A stretch of 64,000 bases of DNA, from contig JASMHE010000002.1 in NCBI GenBank assembly GCA_030750865.1, positions 39,874 to 103,873 of the forward strand, read 5' to 3'. Under the pieces are notes generated by a model. That model did no database searches. It saw only the letters and a program-made list of their open reading frames with translations, and was not told the origin of the DNA. How positions within the stretch are numbered: position 1 is the stretch's first letter; the number at the start of each line of letters is the position of its first letter. Positions 27,994 through 37,859 of the stretch are shown piece after piece. This DNA comes from Alphaproteobacteria bacterium (GTDB taxonomy: Bacteria > Pseudomonadota > Alphaproteobacteria > Micavibrionales > Micavibrionaceae). Both the position numbers and the translations under genes were made by a program.

Positions 27994-30312
27994 ATGACAA
28001 CACAGAATGACCAGACATCTTTATTCGGTACATCACCGGAAGAAGAGCAAGAAACAGACACTGCCGCACAAAAAGCAGGACAGACGGCAGGAAAGGCAGC
28101 GGCGCAACCGGCGCGCCTTGTCGATGTGCTGGTGCCGTATCCTGTCGAAAAGGCCTATAGCTATGCCGTGCCCGCAGAACTGGATATTCAGGAAGGCAAT
28201 TATGTCACCGTACCGCTTGGCAGCCGCGATGTGATCGGCGTTGTCTGGAATACAGAAACCCAAGCGCCGCCCCAAAACGCCACGGGCAAAGCAAAACGAA
28301 GACCTAAAATCAAGGAAATCATCCACCGCATGGATGATATGCCTTCCATGCCACGCGAACACCGCAATTTTATTGACTGGGTGGCGCGCTACACATTAAC
28401 GCCAAAAGGGTTTGTTCTGAAAATGGCGCTGAGCGTTTCTTCGGCCTTTAACCCGCCCGCGCCCGTTACCGCCTATCAAAAAGCGGCCAATATCAGCGAA
28501 GAGACACGCAACGGCTTATCAGACAAGCGCAAAGCCGTGCTGCACGCCCTGCGCGATAATGTCCCGCGCCGCGCAGCCGAACTTGCGGACATGGCTGGCT
28601 GCACCGCATCTGTTATCAAAGGCATGGAAAAGCTCGGCTTGCTTGAAACCATCGCGCTACATGCCATGCCCCCCTGTCACTCCCCCCAAACAGATACCGA
28701 GCGCGTCACCCTGTCCGACTTCCAGCAAGCCGCCGCCGATAATTTGTGCATGATGCTGGATGAACGGGAATATTGCGCGGCACTGCTGGATGGTGTCACA
28801 GGCGCAGGGAAAACCGAGGTTTATTTCGAAGCCGTGGCCAAAGCCCTTGATATGGGCAAGCAGGTGCTGATCCTGTTGCCGGAAATCGCCCTGTCCAATG
28901 CGTTTCTGGACCGCTTTAAATCGCGTTTCGGCTGTGCGCCTGCCTTGTGGCATTCATCATTATCGCCGGCAAAACGCCGTGATACATGGCGCGGTGTCGC
29001 CGAAGGGAAAAGCCGTGTCATTATCGGGGCGCGTTCCGCGCTTTTTCTGCCTTACCATGATCTTGGCCTGATTATCGTCGATGAAGAACATGATCCTGCC
29101 TATAAGCAAGAAGACGGGGTGATCTACCACGCCCGCGATATGGCTGTTGTGCGCGCCAATCTCGGCAAATTTCCGCTGGTGCTGGTATCGGCAACACCGT
29201 CGCTGGAAACCATGATGAATACATGGTCCGGGCGTTATCATCACCTGCACCTGCCGCATCGGCACGGCGCAGCACAATTGCCCGAAATCGAACTCCTGGA
29301 TATGCGTGCCCATAAACCGCCGCAAAATTACTTCCTATCAGAACCGCTGATCGCCGCCTTGAAAGACAATATCGAACACGGCAATCAAAGCCTATTATTT
29401 TTAAACAGACGCGGATATGCACCGCTGACGATATGCCGCGGATGCGGGCATCGTCTGGCCTGTCCGCGCTGTACGGCGTGGCTAGTGGAACATAAGCAAT
29501 CAAACCGCCTGCATTGTCATCATTGCGGCTATAACACCCCCACGCCGAAACAATGCCCCGAATGCGGCGATCCTGAAAATCTAGCCGCCTGCGGGCCGGG
29601 GGTCGAACGGATTTTCGAAGAAGTGACAGAACTCATTCCCGAAGCACGCAGCGTTATTCTGGCCAGTGACACCACCGAAAGCCACGAAGAACTGGCCGAA
29701 CGGCTGAACGACATCAAAGCAGGCGCTTATGATATCATCATCGGCACGCAGATCATTGCCAAAGGGCATCACTTCCCGCACCTGACACTGGTCGGTGTTG
29801 TTGATGCCGATCTGGGACTGCAAGGCGGCGACCTGCGCGCGGCCGAACGCACCTATCAGCTGCTGCACCAAGTCGCAGGTCGTGCCGGCCGCGAAGAAAA
29901 GGAAGGCCATGTCATGTTACAAACATGGCATCCGGACAACAAAGTCATGCAGGCACTGGCCGCACATGAACGGGATTTCTTTTATGAGGTCGAAGGGGAA
30001 GAACGCGAAATGGCGCACATGCCGCCCTTTAGCCGTCTGGTCGGAATCATCGTATCAGGCAAAGACGAACAGCAGGTGCTGGATATATCCATTGCGCTCG
30101 GACGCAGCGCGCCGCAGGGTGAAAAAGTACAAACACTCGGCCCGGCCGATGCCCCTTTCTACAGATTGCGCGGGTTTTACCGCCGCCGCCTTCTGGTGCG
30201 GGCCGACAAAAAAGTCGATATTCAGAAAACCGTTCAAAGCTGGATCAAAAGCATCAAAGTGCCGTCAACAGTGCGGATTTACATTGATATTGATCCGCAA
30301 AGCTTCCTGTAA
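27994..30312 (+). CDS. priA: primosomal protein N' (replication restart helicase)
   Basis: A 772-residue superfamily 2 DNA helicase that reloads DnaB at stalled forks. The N-terminal DNA-binding domain (RLVDVLVPYPVEKAYSYAVP) is followed by Walker A GVTGAGKT at 267-274, DEEH box at 363-366, and the zinc-binding insertion of eight cysteines between C481 and C524. The C-terminal helicase lobe contains IIGTQIIAKGHHFP and the AGRAGR motif. A roughly 35-residue polar extension precedes the first family strand. The ATG at 27994 lacks an obvious strong ribosome-binding site. Convergent with fmt. Confidence 0.95.
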   Translation: MTTQNDQTSLFGTSPEEEQETDTAAQKAGQTAGKAAAQPARLVDVLVPYPVEKAYSYAVPAELDIQEGNYVTVPLGSRDVIGVVWNTETQAPPQNATGKAKRRPKIKEIIHRMDDMPSMPREHRNFIDWVARYTLTPKGFVLKMALSVSSAFNPPAPVTAYQKAANISEETRNGLSDKRKAVLHALRDNVPRRAAELADMAGCTASVIKGMEKLGLLETIALHAMPPCHSPQTDTERVTLSDFQQAAADNLCMMLDEREYCAALLDGVTGAGKTEVYFEAVAKALDMGKQVLILLPEIALSNAFLDRFKSRFGCAPALWHSSLSPAKRRDTWRGVAEGKSRVIIGARSALFLPYHDLGLIIVDEEHDPAYKQEDGVIYHARDMAVVRANLGKFPLVLVSATPSLETMMNTWSGRYHHLHLPHRHGAAQLPEIELLDMRAHKPPQNYFLSEPLIAALKDNIEHGNQSLLFLNRRGYAPLTICRGCGHRLACPRCTAWLVEHKQSNRLHCHHCGYNTPTPKQCPECGDPENLAACGPGVERIFEEVTELIPEARSVILASDTTESHEELAERLNDIKAGAYDIIIGTQIIAKGHHFPHLTLVGVVDADLGLQGGDLRAAERTYQLLHQVAGRAGREEKEGHVMLQTWHPDNKVMQALAAHERDFFYEVEGEEREMAHMPPFSRLVGIIVSGKDEQQVLDISIALGRSAPQGEKVQTLGPADAPFYRLRGFYRRRLLVRADKKVDIQKTVQSWIKSIKVPSTVRIYIDIDPQSFL

Positions 30313-30327
30313 CGCTGTGTGGAAACA

Positions 30328-30353
30328 AGGAAACGGATACGCAAACGTTTCCT
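30328..30353. terminator. possible bidirectional terminator between priA and fmt
   Basis: AGGAAACG and CGTTTCCT arms around a ten-base loop lie in the convergent gap between the priA stop (30312) and the fmt stop (30371). No U tract, so this is tentative. Confidence 0.35.
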
Positions 30354-30370
30354 AGAACGCGCGCCCTCCG

Positions 30371-31330
30371 TTAAGAAAAACACTGCCCGACATTGATATA
30401 GCCGCCGTTAATCGCACTTTTGATATCCATACGCTTGGCATTTTCGGGCTGCACAGTGACCAATTGCAAGGTCGTACCGTTTCCACATTGCACCGCGCCG
30501 CCCTTGTCAATCAGCTGGCCAATATTGCCATCGTCGCTTTTTGCCGCGGGCTGTGTTTCGATAATTTTAAACCGTTTGCCGCTTGCAGTCGTCGTCCAGA
30601 CACCCGGCCACGGATTAAGCGCCCGGACCTGACAATCAATCTCGCTCGCCTCTAGCGCCCAATCCACGCGACTATCATCCTTTTTCAGCATCGGCGCATA
30701 GCAACTGGCCGCATCATCTTGCGCCACAGACGGCAAAGGCTCTGCCGCCTCGGCCGTACGATCCAGCACATCAACAATCATGCGCGCCCCCATCACCGAT
30801 AATTCATCATGCAAGGCGCTGGCGCTTTTATCGCGCGTGATGGCCGTTTCTTCCATGCTGATAACCGGCCCGGTATCAAGCCCTTTTTCCATTTGCATGA
30901 TAGACACGCCTGTTTTTTCATCCCCTTTCCAGATCGCATACTGGATCGGCGCAGCACCACGCCAGCGTGGCAACAAGGACGCATGGATATTCAGACAGCC
31001 ATAGCGCGGTGCATCCAGCACCGCAACAGGTAAGATCAGTCCGTATGCCACCACCACAGCGATATCCGCCTGATGGGAACGCAGGACGTCCAGCGCCGCG
31101 TCATTTTGTTTGAACGTTTTCGGGGTATAGACCGGAATATCCAGCGCCTCGGCCCGCATATGCACAGGAGATTTTTGCACCTGATGGCCGCGCCCTTTGG
31201 GACGTGGGGGCTGCGAATAGACCGCCACAATCTCATGCGCGCTATTTGCGATCGCGTCCAGCGCCGCCACGGAAAAAGCAGGCGTGCCCATAAAGACAAC
31301 ACGTAATGGCGAATTCCCGGTGCGTGACAC
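30371..31330 (-). CDS. fmt: methionyl-tRNA formyltransferase
   Basis: Formylates the methionine of initiator tRNA using 10-formyl-tetrahydrofolate. 319 residues, starting with GTG at 31330, which overlaps the def stop codon (TAGTG). VVFMGTPAFSVAAL opens the formyltransferase domain. The catalytic LNIHASLLPRWRGAAPIQ motif and the ETGVSIMQMEKGLDTGP stretch are intact, and the smaller C-terminal OB-like domain follows. It is coupled to def, as expected for a pair that adds and removes the formyl group. The substrate tRNA-fMet gene is also in this window, at 57879. Confidence 0.96.
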   Translation of the reverse strand: MSRTGNSPLRVVFMGTPAFSVAALDAIANSAHEIVAVYSQPPRPKGRGHQVQKSPVHMRAEALDIPVYTPKTFKQNDAALDVLRSHQADIAVVVAYGLILPVAVLDAPRYGCLNIHASLLPRWRGAAPIQYAIWKGDEKTGVSIMQMEKGLDTGPVISMEETAITRDKSASALHDELSVMGARMIVDVLDRTAEAAEPLPSVAQDDAASCYAPMLKKDDSRVDWALEASEIDCQVRALNPWPGVWTTTASGKRFKIIETQPAAKSDDGNIGQLIDKGGAVQCGNGTTLQLVTVQPENAKRMDIKSAINGGYINVGQCFS

Positions 31331-31854
31331 TAGATGATCACCCCTTGTTTTTTCATCTTCTGCACACGCTTGACCATCATATTGCGCTTCAGGCTCGATA
31401 AATAATCAATGAATAAAACACCGTTCAGATGATCGATTTCATGCTGGACGCAATGCGATAACAGGCCATCGGCTTCCAGCAATTGTTCTTCACCGTTTTT
31501 GTCCCAATATTTCACCTTTACTTCGGCAGGGCGTTCCACTTCCGCGTACTGCCCCGGAATCGACAGGCAGCCCTCTTCCATCTGGCTCAAGGCTTCGGAT
31601 TGCCACACCACTTCGGGGTTAGCCATACAAATCGGCGCTTTTTCTTCGTTCATCTGACGGTTGGATAAATCCATCACCAGCACACGATTGAGCAGCCCGA
31701 CCTGATTGGCCGCCAGACCGATACCGGGCGCATCGTACATCGCCTGTAACATGCCCTCCATCTGCGCCCGTACATCATCGTCGATTTTATCAACGGGCTG
31801 GGCAATCTCCTTCAGAACAGGATCGGGCACATGTATGATTTTGTAATCAACCAT
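31330..31854 (-). CDS. def: peptide deformylase
   Basis: A metal-dependent deformylase of 174 residues that removes the N-formyl group from nascent proteins. All three family motifs are visible: GIGLAANQ at 44-51, EGCLS at 94-98 with the metal-binding cysteine, and QHEIDH at 137-142 with the two metal-binding histidines and catalytic glutamate. The MVDYKIIHVPDPVLKEIA start is normal. The stop overlaps the fmt start, giving the common def-fmt operon. rmuC lies 33 bases upstream in the same orientation. Confidence 0.97.
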   Translation of the reverse strand: MVDYKIIHVPDPVLKEIAQPVDKIDDDVRAQMEGMLQAMYDAPGIGLAANQVGLLNRVLVMDLSNRQMNEEKAPICMANPEVVWQSEALSQMEEGCLSIPGQYAEVERPAEVKVKYWDKNGEEQLLEADGLLSHCVQHEIDHLNGVLFIDYLSSLKRNMMVKRVQKMKKQGVII

Positions 31855-31887
31855 TTCTCACACTTTCACTTCTTCTAGGTTTTTATC

Positions 31888-33165
31888 CTATGTCTTCGTC
31901 GCCGTTTTCTTTTCATCGCTGTTATCATCGTCAGCGACATTATCGTCATCATCCGTATCAGATGCAAGTTCCGGTGCAGACAGCGCACGCGGTATATTAT
32001 CGATCTGCGTCAACTCATCAATGTCTTTGCCGCCGGTCTGGACATGCAATTCCTTGAATTTCCGCGCACCGGGCAGCACAGAACGCTCCAGCGATCCGAT
32101 CGCCTGATTATAAGCATTCAGCGCAGTGCCAAGACCACTGCCGACCCGGCGCATATGATCGCCGAATTTGCCGATACGGTTATAAAGCTCAACCGCCAGC
32201 GCCGATATCGTCTTGGCTTCCTCGGCCATTTGCTGTTGCTGCCAGCCATGTTTCACAATGCGCAAAAGCCCCATCAAAGTCGTGGGCGATGCCAGCACAA
32301 TATTATTCCGCGCGGCTTCTTCGATCAGGGCAGGATCATTGCTGACTGCCATGCTGTATAACCCTTCGGTCGGCAGGAACATCACTACAAATTCGGGCGT
32401 ATCAAAATGCCGCCAATATTCTTTACTGGACAGCGTTTTCAAATGATCCCGCACTTTACGGCGGAATTTTTCAATCGCATCTTTTTGTCCGGCTTCACTA
32501 TCCGCGGCTTCCAATGTTTCCCAATAAGCCTCAACCGGGGATTTCACATCAATAATAATTTGCATATCCCCCGGCAAACGAATGATAAAATCGGGCTGTT
32601 TGCGTGATCCGTCTGCGGCCACATTTTCCTGCTGGGTAAAATGTGTGCCTTCGATCATGCCGATCATTTCAAGCGCACGTTGCAACTGCATTTCACCCCA
32701 GCGCCCACGCGCGGCCGGATTGCGCAATGCCCGCACAAGGTGCTGTGTTTCTTCCCGTAATAATTTCTGGTCTTCGGCAAATGTTTTAAGCTGCGCTTCA
32801 AGGCCGACACCTGTCTTACCAAGATTTTCGACCTTGTCGTTCATATCTTTCAGGGTCTTGCCAATCGGATCGACCAGTTCGGCAATGGCCTTTTGCCGTT
32901 TTTCGAAATCATGCGCATTGTCACTTTGCGCCTGTTTCATTTTCTCCTGCGCAAGCTGCAGAAAACGTTCGCTGTTTTTATCCATGACTTCCTGTGCCGT
33001 GACCGAGAACACAGCCTGCATATTGTCACGCGCGGCACGTTCGGCATCCAGTTCCGCCGCCAATTTGGTTTTGGCCGCAACCGCGCGCACAAAAAACACG
33101 CCGCCGACCAGCACCGCCAGTGCCAGTCCGGTAACAAATCCAATAATGACCGATGTGATATCCAC
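31888..33165 (-). CDS. rmuC: DNA recombination protein RmuC
   Basis: A 425-residue RmuC-family protein. An N-terminal membrane helix (about 5-30) is followed by a long coiled coil (about 35-140), then a PD-(D/E)xK-like core around residues 150-330 with the family's RNPAARGRWGEMQLQRALE motif and QPDFIIRLPG and IIDVKSP stretches. RmuC limits recombination at inverted repeats in E. coli; its biochemical activity has not been firmly established. The C-terminal 40 residues are very acidic (DTDDDDNVADDDN), which is unusual but does not touch the core. It probably shares a transcript with def-fmt. Confidence 0.92.
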   Translation of the reverse strand: MDITSVIIGFVTGLALAVLVGGVFFVRAVAAKTKLAAELDAERAARDNMQAVFSVTAQEVMDKNSERFLQLAQEKMKQAQSDNAHDFEKRQKAIAELVDPIGKTLKDMNDKVENLGKTGVGLEAQLKTFAEDQKLLREETQHLVRALRNPAARGRWGEMQLQRALEMIGMIEGTHFTQQENVAADGSRKQPDFIIRLPGDMQIIIDVKSPVEAYWETLEAADSEAGQKDAIEKFRRKVRDHLKTLSSKEYWRHFDTPEFVVMFLPTEGLYSMAVSNDPALIEEAARNNIVLASPTTLMGLLRIVKHGWQQQQMAEEAKTISALAVELYNRIGKFGDHMRRVGSGLGTALNAYNQAIGSLERSVLPGARKFKELHVQTGGKDIDELTQIDNIPRALSAPELASDTDDDDNVADDDNSDEKKTATKT

Positions 33166-33218
33166 GCGTGTCTATCCCGCTTTCAAAAATTCAAAACTGT
33201 CACTGTAAACGTCTTCTA

Positions 33219-33869
33219 TTATACAAAACCGACCGACCGGATGATAGCCCGAACATGATCTATACCATCTTTTTTATGGGCGCTTGTTCCATAAACTTCG
33301 TTGAAGGCCGCCGCATGTGTTTTCAATTCTGTCAAAATTGATTTTTTCAACGCGCCGAGATTTTTTGCCTTGTCCGTTTTAGTCAACACAATACGGTACG
33401 GTACAGCCGCTTCGTCCAGCATCTTCATCATTTCCCGGTCACTGTCTTTCAGGCCGTGACGGGAGTCAATTAATATAAATACGCACCGAAGCGTTTCTCG
33501 ACCACGCAGATAGTCTTTTATCAATAAATTCCATGCCTTACGATCAGACTTGGATACTTTCGCGTAACCATATCCGGGCATATCAACCAGATGGATACGC
33601 TCATTCAACAAGAAGAAATTAAGCTGCTGCGTACGACCGGGCGTATGCGAAACACGCGCCAGAATCTTGCGGTTGGTCAGGGCATTAATCAGCGATGATT
33701 TTCCGACATTCGAACGCCCGACAAAAGCGACCTCCGGCAACTCCGCAGGCGGCAATTGTGTCAAATTCGCAACCCCAAGCATAAAATCACACGGTCCGGC
33801 AAAAAGCTTTTTTGCGTCGGCAATATCTTCATCAGATAATTCGTGAATGATCTCTGCGTCGTCTGCCAT
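33219..33869 (-). CDS. engB: ribosome biogenesis GTP-binding protein YihA/EngB
   Basis: A 216-residue GTPase needed for large-subunit assembly. G1 is GRSNVGKS at 51-58, G3 is DMPGYGYAKVS, and G4 is TKTDKAK, in the EngB order. The N-terminal 30 residues are an acidic extension. The ATG overlaps the yidC stop (TAATG), so it is coupled to the rpmH-rnpA-yidD-yidC message and is the last gene of that operon. rmuC, about 50 bases downstream, may be read through into, as no terminator is seen. Confidence 0.96.
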   Translation of the reverse strand: MADDAEIIHELSDEDIADAKKLFAGPCDFMLGVANLTQLPPAELPEVAFVGRSNVGKSSLINALTNRKILARVSHTPGRTQQLNFFLLNERIHLVDMPGYGYAKVSKSDRKAWNLLIKDYLRGRETLRCVFILIDSRHGLKDSDREMMKMLDEAAVPYRIVLTKTDKAKNLGALKKSILTELKTHAAAFNEVYGTSAHKKDGIDHVRAIIRSVGFV

Positions 33870-35806
33870 TATTTTTTCTTCTTCGGTTTGCGCTTTGGTG
33901 GCTTGATGTCTTTTTTCGGTTTTTGCTCATCCTGCTCCACTTCGGTTTTCTCGTGGAACAGCGCCTTATCGACTTCATCTTCAAGAACGCCGAGCTCCGG
34001 ATGAACGTCCGGCCCTTCTGAAACGGCCTCTTCCATTTCGCGGTCCTCTTTCGAGCGTGAGAACAAATGCACCTCAACACCCATCATCCGCATGATGATA
34101 TATTGCTGGATCACAGAGAACGCATTACTGAACGTCCAGTAAATCACCAGACCGGCCGCGAATTGCGACAGAATATATGTGATAAAGAACGGCATAAATT
34201 TAACCATCGCTGCCTGCATCGGGTCTTGTGGCGGCGGGTTCAACTGACGCTGTAAAAGCATAAAGAACAGCATCATGCACGGCCACGCCCCGATCATCAG
34301 GAATTCCGGCACATCATACGGCAACAGGCCGAACAGGTTGAACACAGAGGTCGGGTCACGTTCGGTCAAATCCTGAATCCATCCAAAGAACGGCTCATGA
34401 CGAATTTCAATCGCAATCTGAATCACCTTATAAATTGTATAGAAGATCGGAATCTGGATCAAAATCGGCAGACACCCGGCCATCGGATTGACCTTCTCAC
34501 GCTCATAAAGCTTTACAAGCTCCTTTTGCAGATGCTGCTTATCGTCACCATGCTTTTCACGCAACTCTTTCATCTTCGGCGCAATTTCGCGCAGTTTAGC
34601 AAAAGAACGGTAGGATTTATTCGCAAGCGGGAATACCGCCAGACGAATAAGGATCGTCACCAGAATAATCGCAATCCCGTAATTCCCGAAGACATCACCA
34701 AAGAAAGAGAGCAGGAAGAAGAGCGGCTTGGTCATGAAATAGAACCAGCCAAAATCGATAATCAAATCAAAATGTCTGATGTTATGCTCTTCGCCATACG
34801 CTGAAATGACATCCAACTGCTTTGGTCCTGTGAACAATAAAGCCGCGCTCTGTGCCTCGCCGCCTGCGGCAATCTTGCGCACTTCACCTGTGATATCGAC
34901 CTGATATTTCTCCTTTGCCCCCGCGCCTTTTGGCTCGGCATAAGCAAAGCGGTATGTCTCCGTGCCATTTTCACGGAAGGGAACAAGCCCCACAAACCAA
35001 TAATGTTCGGTAATACCAATCCAGCCATCATCCGCTTTCACTTCCTGGCTTTTCTTTTTCGGCATTTTACGGAACGGAATCTCATACAACTCCCCGCCGA
35101 TATAACCAACCGGCCCTTCCTGCACAACACGGCGGCCCATCAGATTTTCCGGCAAGCCATGTGCCACAATCAAATTATACGGGAACAATGACACAGCGCT
35201 GTCGCCGTGATTGACGACTTTTTGCTCTACCGTAATCAGGAAACGGTCATCCAGTTTGAAATGACGCTCAAAGCGCAACCCCTGACCATTCTCCCAAAAC
35301 AGAACCACCGGTTCGTCCTGTGACAATTTATTGTTATTGCCTTGCACAGACCACATGGTTTGCGCGCTTGGCACATTTACAGTCGCATCCGTGGCAAGCC
35401 AGCCCATATCCATATAACGCGGATGCGGCGTGCCTGATGGTGACATCAGCTGGATATGCTCTTTCTTTTCAAGCGTTTCGTAATAATTATGCAGGGACAC
35501 ATCATCAACACGGCCGCCCTTCAAGGCAATCGAACCGAACATATAGCCGTTATCAAAATCAATACGGCGCACTTCGCTGATCACTTCATCCCGCGGACGC
35601 TCGACAGCCGCCGCCATTTGCGATTTTTCAACATCAATCGCAATCGCCTCTTCCTGCTGCTGCGTTTGCTTGGCTGCTTCTTCCAACGCTTCCAGTTTCG
35701 GCTTCATCAAATATGTATCAAATAAAAACCAGATCCCGAGCGCCAATATCAGAAACACGATAAGGTTTCTTTTATCATCCGGATGCATTTTATTTTGATC
35801 GTCCAT
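33869..35806 (-). CDS. yidC: membrane protein insertase YidC
   Basis: A 645-residue inner-membrane insertase acting with or without SecYEG. MHPDDKRNLIVFLILALGIWFLFD holds the N-terminal helix, then a large periplasmic domain (about 60-355), then the conserved five-helix core with the hydrophilic-groove arginine region near LIRLAVFPLANKSYRS and the cytoplasmic hairpin KLREIAPKMKELREKHGDD. The C-terminal tail is long and charged and ends KPPKRKPKKKK, suiting ribosome contact. It lies five bases after yidD and overlaps engB. Confidence 0.97.
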   Translation of the reverse strand: MDDQNKMHPDDKRNLIVFLILALGIWFLFDTYLMKPKLEALEEAAKQTQQQEEAIAIDVEKSQMAAAVERPRDEVISEVRRIDFDNGYMFGSIALKGGRVDDVSLHNYYETLEKKEHIQLMSPSGTPHPRYMDMGWLATDATVNVPSAQTMWSVQGNNNKLSQDEPVVLFWENGQGLRFERHFKLDDRFLITVEQKVVNHGDSAVSLFPYNLIVAHGLPENLMGRRVVQEGPVGYIGGELYEIPFRKMPKKKSQEVKADDGWIGITEHYWFVGLVPFRENGTETYRFAYAEPKGAGAKEKYQVDITGEVRKIAAGGEAQSAALLFTGPKQLDVISAYGEEHNIRHFDLIIDFGWFYFMTKPLFFLLSFFGDVFGNYGIAIILVTILIRLAVFPLANKSYRSFAKLREIAPKMKELREKHGDDKQHLQKELVKLYEREKVNPMAGCLPILIQIPIFYTIYKVIQIAIEIRHEPFFGWIQDLTERDPTSVFNLFGLLPYDVPEFLMIGAWPCMMLFFMLLQRQLNPPPQDPMQAAMVKFMPFFITYILSQFAAGLVIYWTFSNAFSVIQQYIIMRMMGVEVHLFSRSKEDREMEEAVSEGPDVHPELGVLEDEVDKALFHEKTEVEQDEQKPKKDIKPPKRKPKKKK

Positions 35807-35811
35807 TATTC

Positions 35812-36120
35812 TTATCCTGACTTTTTATTCGTTTTGGCGCGCAGAAAACGGAATGGCCATATATGCGACCATTTCAATTCTTCGGGCACGGGATCATGAC
35901 CATGAGATTTACACCACGGATGGCAGCAACTCAAGCGTTTTACCCCAAGAATTAAACCTTTCAACAAGCCATGTTTATCTATTGCTTCAATCATATAGCT
36001 GGAACAGGTCGGCTCAAAACGGCATGATGCCCCGAAAAGCGGCGAAATCAGATATTGATACAGCTTGATGATACCGACAACGCCGCCGCGCAACCATTTT
36101 CCGATCAAATGGCGCATCAC
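35812..36120 (-). CDS. yidD: membrane protein insertion efficiency factor YidD
   Basis: A 102-residue membrane-associated protein with the family motif [20 protein letters not shown] at residues about 21-40 and HG-x-LKG further on. It assists YidC-mediated insertion. The start overlaps the rnpA stop by four bases, and the stop is five bases before yidC, the standard arrangement. The C-terminal [18 protein letters not shown] is slightly longer than in short family members. Confidence 0.95.
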   Translation of the reverse strand: MMRHLIGKWLRGGVVGIIKLYQYLISPLFGASCRFEPTCSSYMIEAIDKHGLLKGLILGVKRLSCCHPWCKSHGHDPVPEELKWSHIWPFRFLRAKTNKKSG

Positions 36121-36572
36121 GGTGTCTCCTTGCGCTGCCGTGACGCGTCCATCTCTTGCGTCCTCTGTGATACAGACTTATCATCATGCACGCAGTCCAT
36201 TTTCCGCAGCGCCCATTTCAAATCGCGCTGAAGCACATCAAAAGGTGCATCATTCAAGCCGTGCCGCGAAATAAACACATAATCGCACGCTTGTTCCCCA
36301 TAAATAGGCAAGACTTCTGTCGCAAGGGCACGCAAACGCCGCTTGGCGCGGTTCCGGTCAACGGCTTTTTTGCTGAATTTCTTACTGACGACAACACCGA
36401 AACGGACGCAGTCATCCTTTTCCAGCGCTTCCGCCACTGCTTTTTGCAAAATAAAATGTTTGGTGATCCATTTGACGCCGCTATGACGCATACGCAAAAA
36501 ATCAGACCGCTTCTTCAAGCGGCCTGTCTTATTTTTCTTATGTTCTATATCTTGCGTGTCTTTTGCTTGCAT
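36117..36572 (-). CDS. rnpA: ribonuclease P protein component
   Basis: Basic protein cofactor of RNase P, which matures tRNA 5' ends. About 151 residues from ATG 36572, preceded by GGAAGAC. A longer frame begins at 36593 without a site. [13 protein letters not shown] opens the core, and the RNR signature is in [20 protein letters not shown], the conserved RNA-binding helix. A non-conserved C-terminal tail of about 30 residues is rich in Asp/Gln. It lies between rpmH and yidD. Confidence 0.94.
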   Translation of the reverse strand: MQAKDTQDIEHKKNKTGRLKKRSDFLRMRHSGVKWITKHFILQKAVAEALEKDDCVRFGVVVSKKFSKKAVDRNRAKRRLRALATEVLPIYGEQACDYVFISRHGLNDAPFDVLQRDLKWALRKMDCVHDDKSVSQRTQEMDASRQRKETP

Positions 36573-36641
36573 CTCGTGTCTTCCATCGCACATCGCAGCA
36601 GAGCATCACAAACATAGATATTCTATCGCTTGCGAGACGCC

Positions 36642-36776
36642 TTATGCGCTCAGACGCTTACGACCCTTTGCACGACGACGTGCAAGAACCAGGCGGCCTG
36701 CTTTTGTTGCCATACGTGCACGGAAACCGTGACGGCGCTTACGAACAATTCGACTTGGCTGATAGGTGCGCTTCAT
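36642..36776 (-). CDS. rpmH: large ribosomal subunit protein bL34
   Basis: A 44-residue, very basic ribosomal protein, reading [18 protein letters not shown] at the start and GRKRLSA at the end, fully typical of bL34. The ATG at 36774-36776 follows a GGAGCG ribosome-binding site. First gene of the operon rpmH-rnpA-yidD-yidC-engB, driven by the promoter at 36820-36848. Confidence 0.98.
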   Translation of the reverse strand: MKRTYQPSRIVRKRRHGFRARMATKAGRLVLARRRAKGRKRLSA

Positions 36777-36819
36777 AATATCGCTCCGTTTTAAACGTTT
36801 ACATTAAATCTGGAACGCC

Positions 36820-36848
36820 TTTATAGTCATTTCACTATGCGCTGTCAA
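36820..36848 (-). promoter_or_regulatory. consensus sigma-70 promoter for the rpmH operon
   Basis: Read on the minus strand: TTGACA, a 17-base spacer and TATAAA, about 44 bases upstream of the rpmH ATG. A perfect -35 and near-perfect -10, as expected for ribosomal and RNase P genes. Confidence 0.88.
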
Positions 36849-36985
36849 TCTTTTGCGCGGAATGATTTCTATTTTTTACTTTTTTTTAAGATACACAGGG
36901 TAAAACTATGCTCTCTACGGTCGTTTCGACCATTTTCCTTTGACGAAACGAATAAGAACGAGTAGTTTTGATGTCATTGAATATC

Positions 36986-37013
36986 TTAACGAAATTCACG
37001 AAAAGCATAATAC
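36986..37013 (+). promoter_or_regulatory. probable promoter for the 37033 gene
   Basis: TTAACG, a 16-base spacer and TAATAC, ending 20 bases before the ATG at 37033. A second, weaker pair (TTGACG, 17 bases, TAGTTT at 36940-36968) lies just upstream. A small GGTCG/CGACC hairpin (36919-36931) also lies in the gap. Confidence 0.45.
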
Positions 37014-37032
37014 AAAGATAAAGGTTTAGTTT

Positions 37033-37653
37033 ATGTACGATGATAATGAATGGAATTCTGTAACAGGCGCAGAACTGGAAGGGTTTCTGGAGCAAGTGCA
37101 GCCGATCGACGGAAAATATAACGTATCGGCCGACTCAACAGCCGTTTCATGGCGTCCGCTCCCCTTTTACGAACGCGTCGTACTGGTCCGCGTAAAAGAT
37201 CCGGCCTGGACCCCCGGCAACCTTTACATTTATTACCTGACGGTTGATGGCAATCTATACCGTTTGAACGGTACATCACCGCCCATCCACGAAGTCAACG
37301 CGCTTGCGCCGGTCAAGATCACAGAAGAAAACGTGCTCGATTATTTGCGCTTTTTCTGCTTTTTCGTGCGCGGCGAAGAAGGCCCGTTCCTGATCGCCGA
37401 AGACATCAACAATCCTGATCTGCCGACAGATATGGACGATCAAACGCGGTCTGTTGTCGAAGGCACAATCCGCCCGGCATCTTACGAAGGCACAAACGAA
37501 CAAGGATACATGCTGTGTGACGGCGTGGTCTTTTATTCAAACGCACTGTTCATCGCGAACTTCGCTGTACAGCCAAGCGGCATGATCGAAATGCTGGACG
37601 ATGAGCCGATCGCTGTCGATCTGCCATGCAAGGTCAGTGTACCGGTCGCCTAA
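37033..37653 (+). CDS. hypothetical protein
   Basis: A 206-residue soluble, acidic protein beginning MYDDNEWNSVTGAELEGFL, with an AAAGG ribosome-binding site eight bases before the start. A beta-rich pattern of alternating hydrophobic residues (YERVVLVRVKDPAW, NLYIYYLTVDGNLYRLNG) suggests a compact beta fold. No signal peptide, metal site or catalytic motif was recognised. It is a single-gene unit with its own promoter and a strong terminator at 37694-37723, divergent from rpmH. Family unknown. Confidence 0.72.
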   Translation: MYDDNEWNSVTGAELEGFLEQVQPIDGKYNVSADSTAVSWRPLPFYERVVLVRVKDPAWTPGNLYIYYLTVDGNLYRLNGTSPPIHEVNALAPVKITEENVLDYLRFFCFFVRGEEGPFLIAEDINNPDLPTDMDDQTRSVVEGTIRPASYEGTNEQGYMLCDGVVFYSNALFIANFAVQPSGMIEMLDDEPIAVDLPCKVSVPVA

Positions 37654-37693
37654 GACGAAGACACGGCAGTTAAAACACAATAAAAGACAAACC

Positions 37694-37723
37694 AGCCCTT
37701 CCATTCGTGCGAAGGGCTTTTTT
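37694..37723 (+). terminator. rho-independent terminator
   Basis: AGCCCTTC, nine-base loop, GAAGGGCT and a five-T run, 40 bases after the stop codon at 37653. Confidence 0.93.
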
Positions 37724-37859
37724 GCATTTTCAATAAAGGCTTGAAGCGATTCTATGATTCGGTTAGAATCAACGCTGTATGGTCATTCGCGCCATATTTC
37801 TTCTGTTTTTGGCACACAGCCTTCTATTTATTGAACATTTTACCTCAGGTTTACACCGC

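Noticed and set aside
36886..37095. 69-codon minus-strand frame between rpmH and the 37033 gene
   Set aside because: It overlaps the promoter and start of the plus-strand gene, which has a proper ribosome-binding site.
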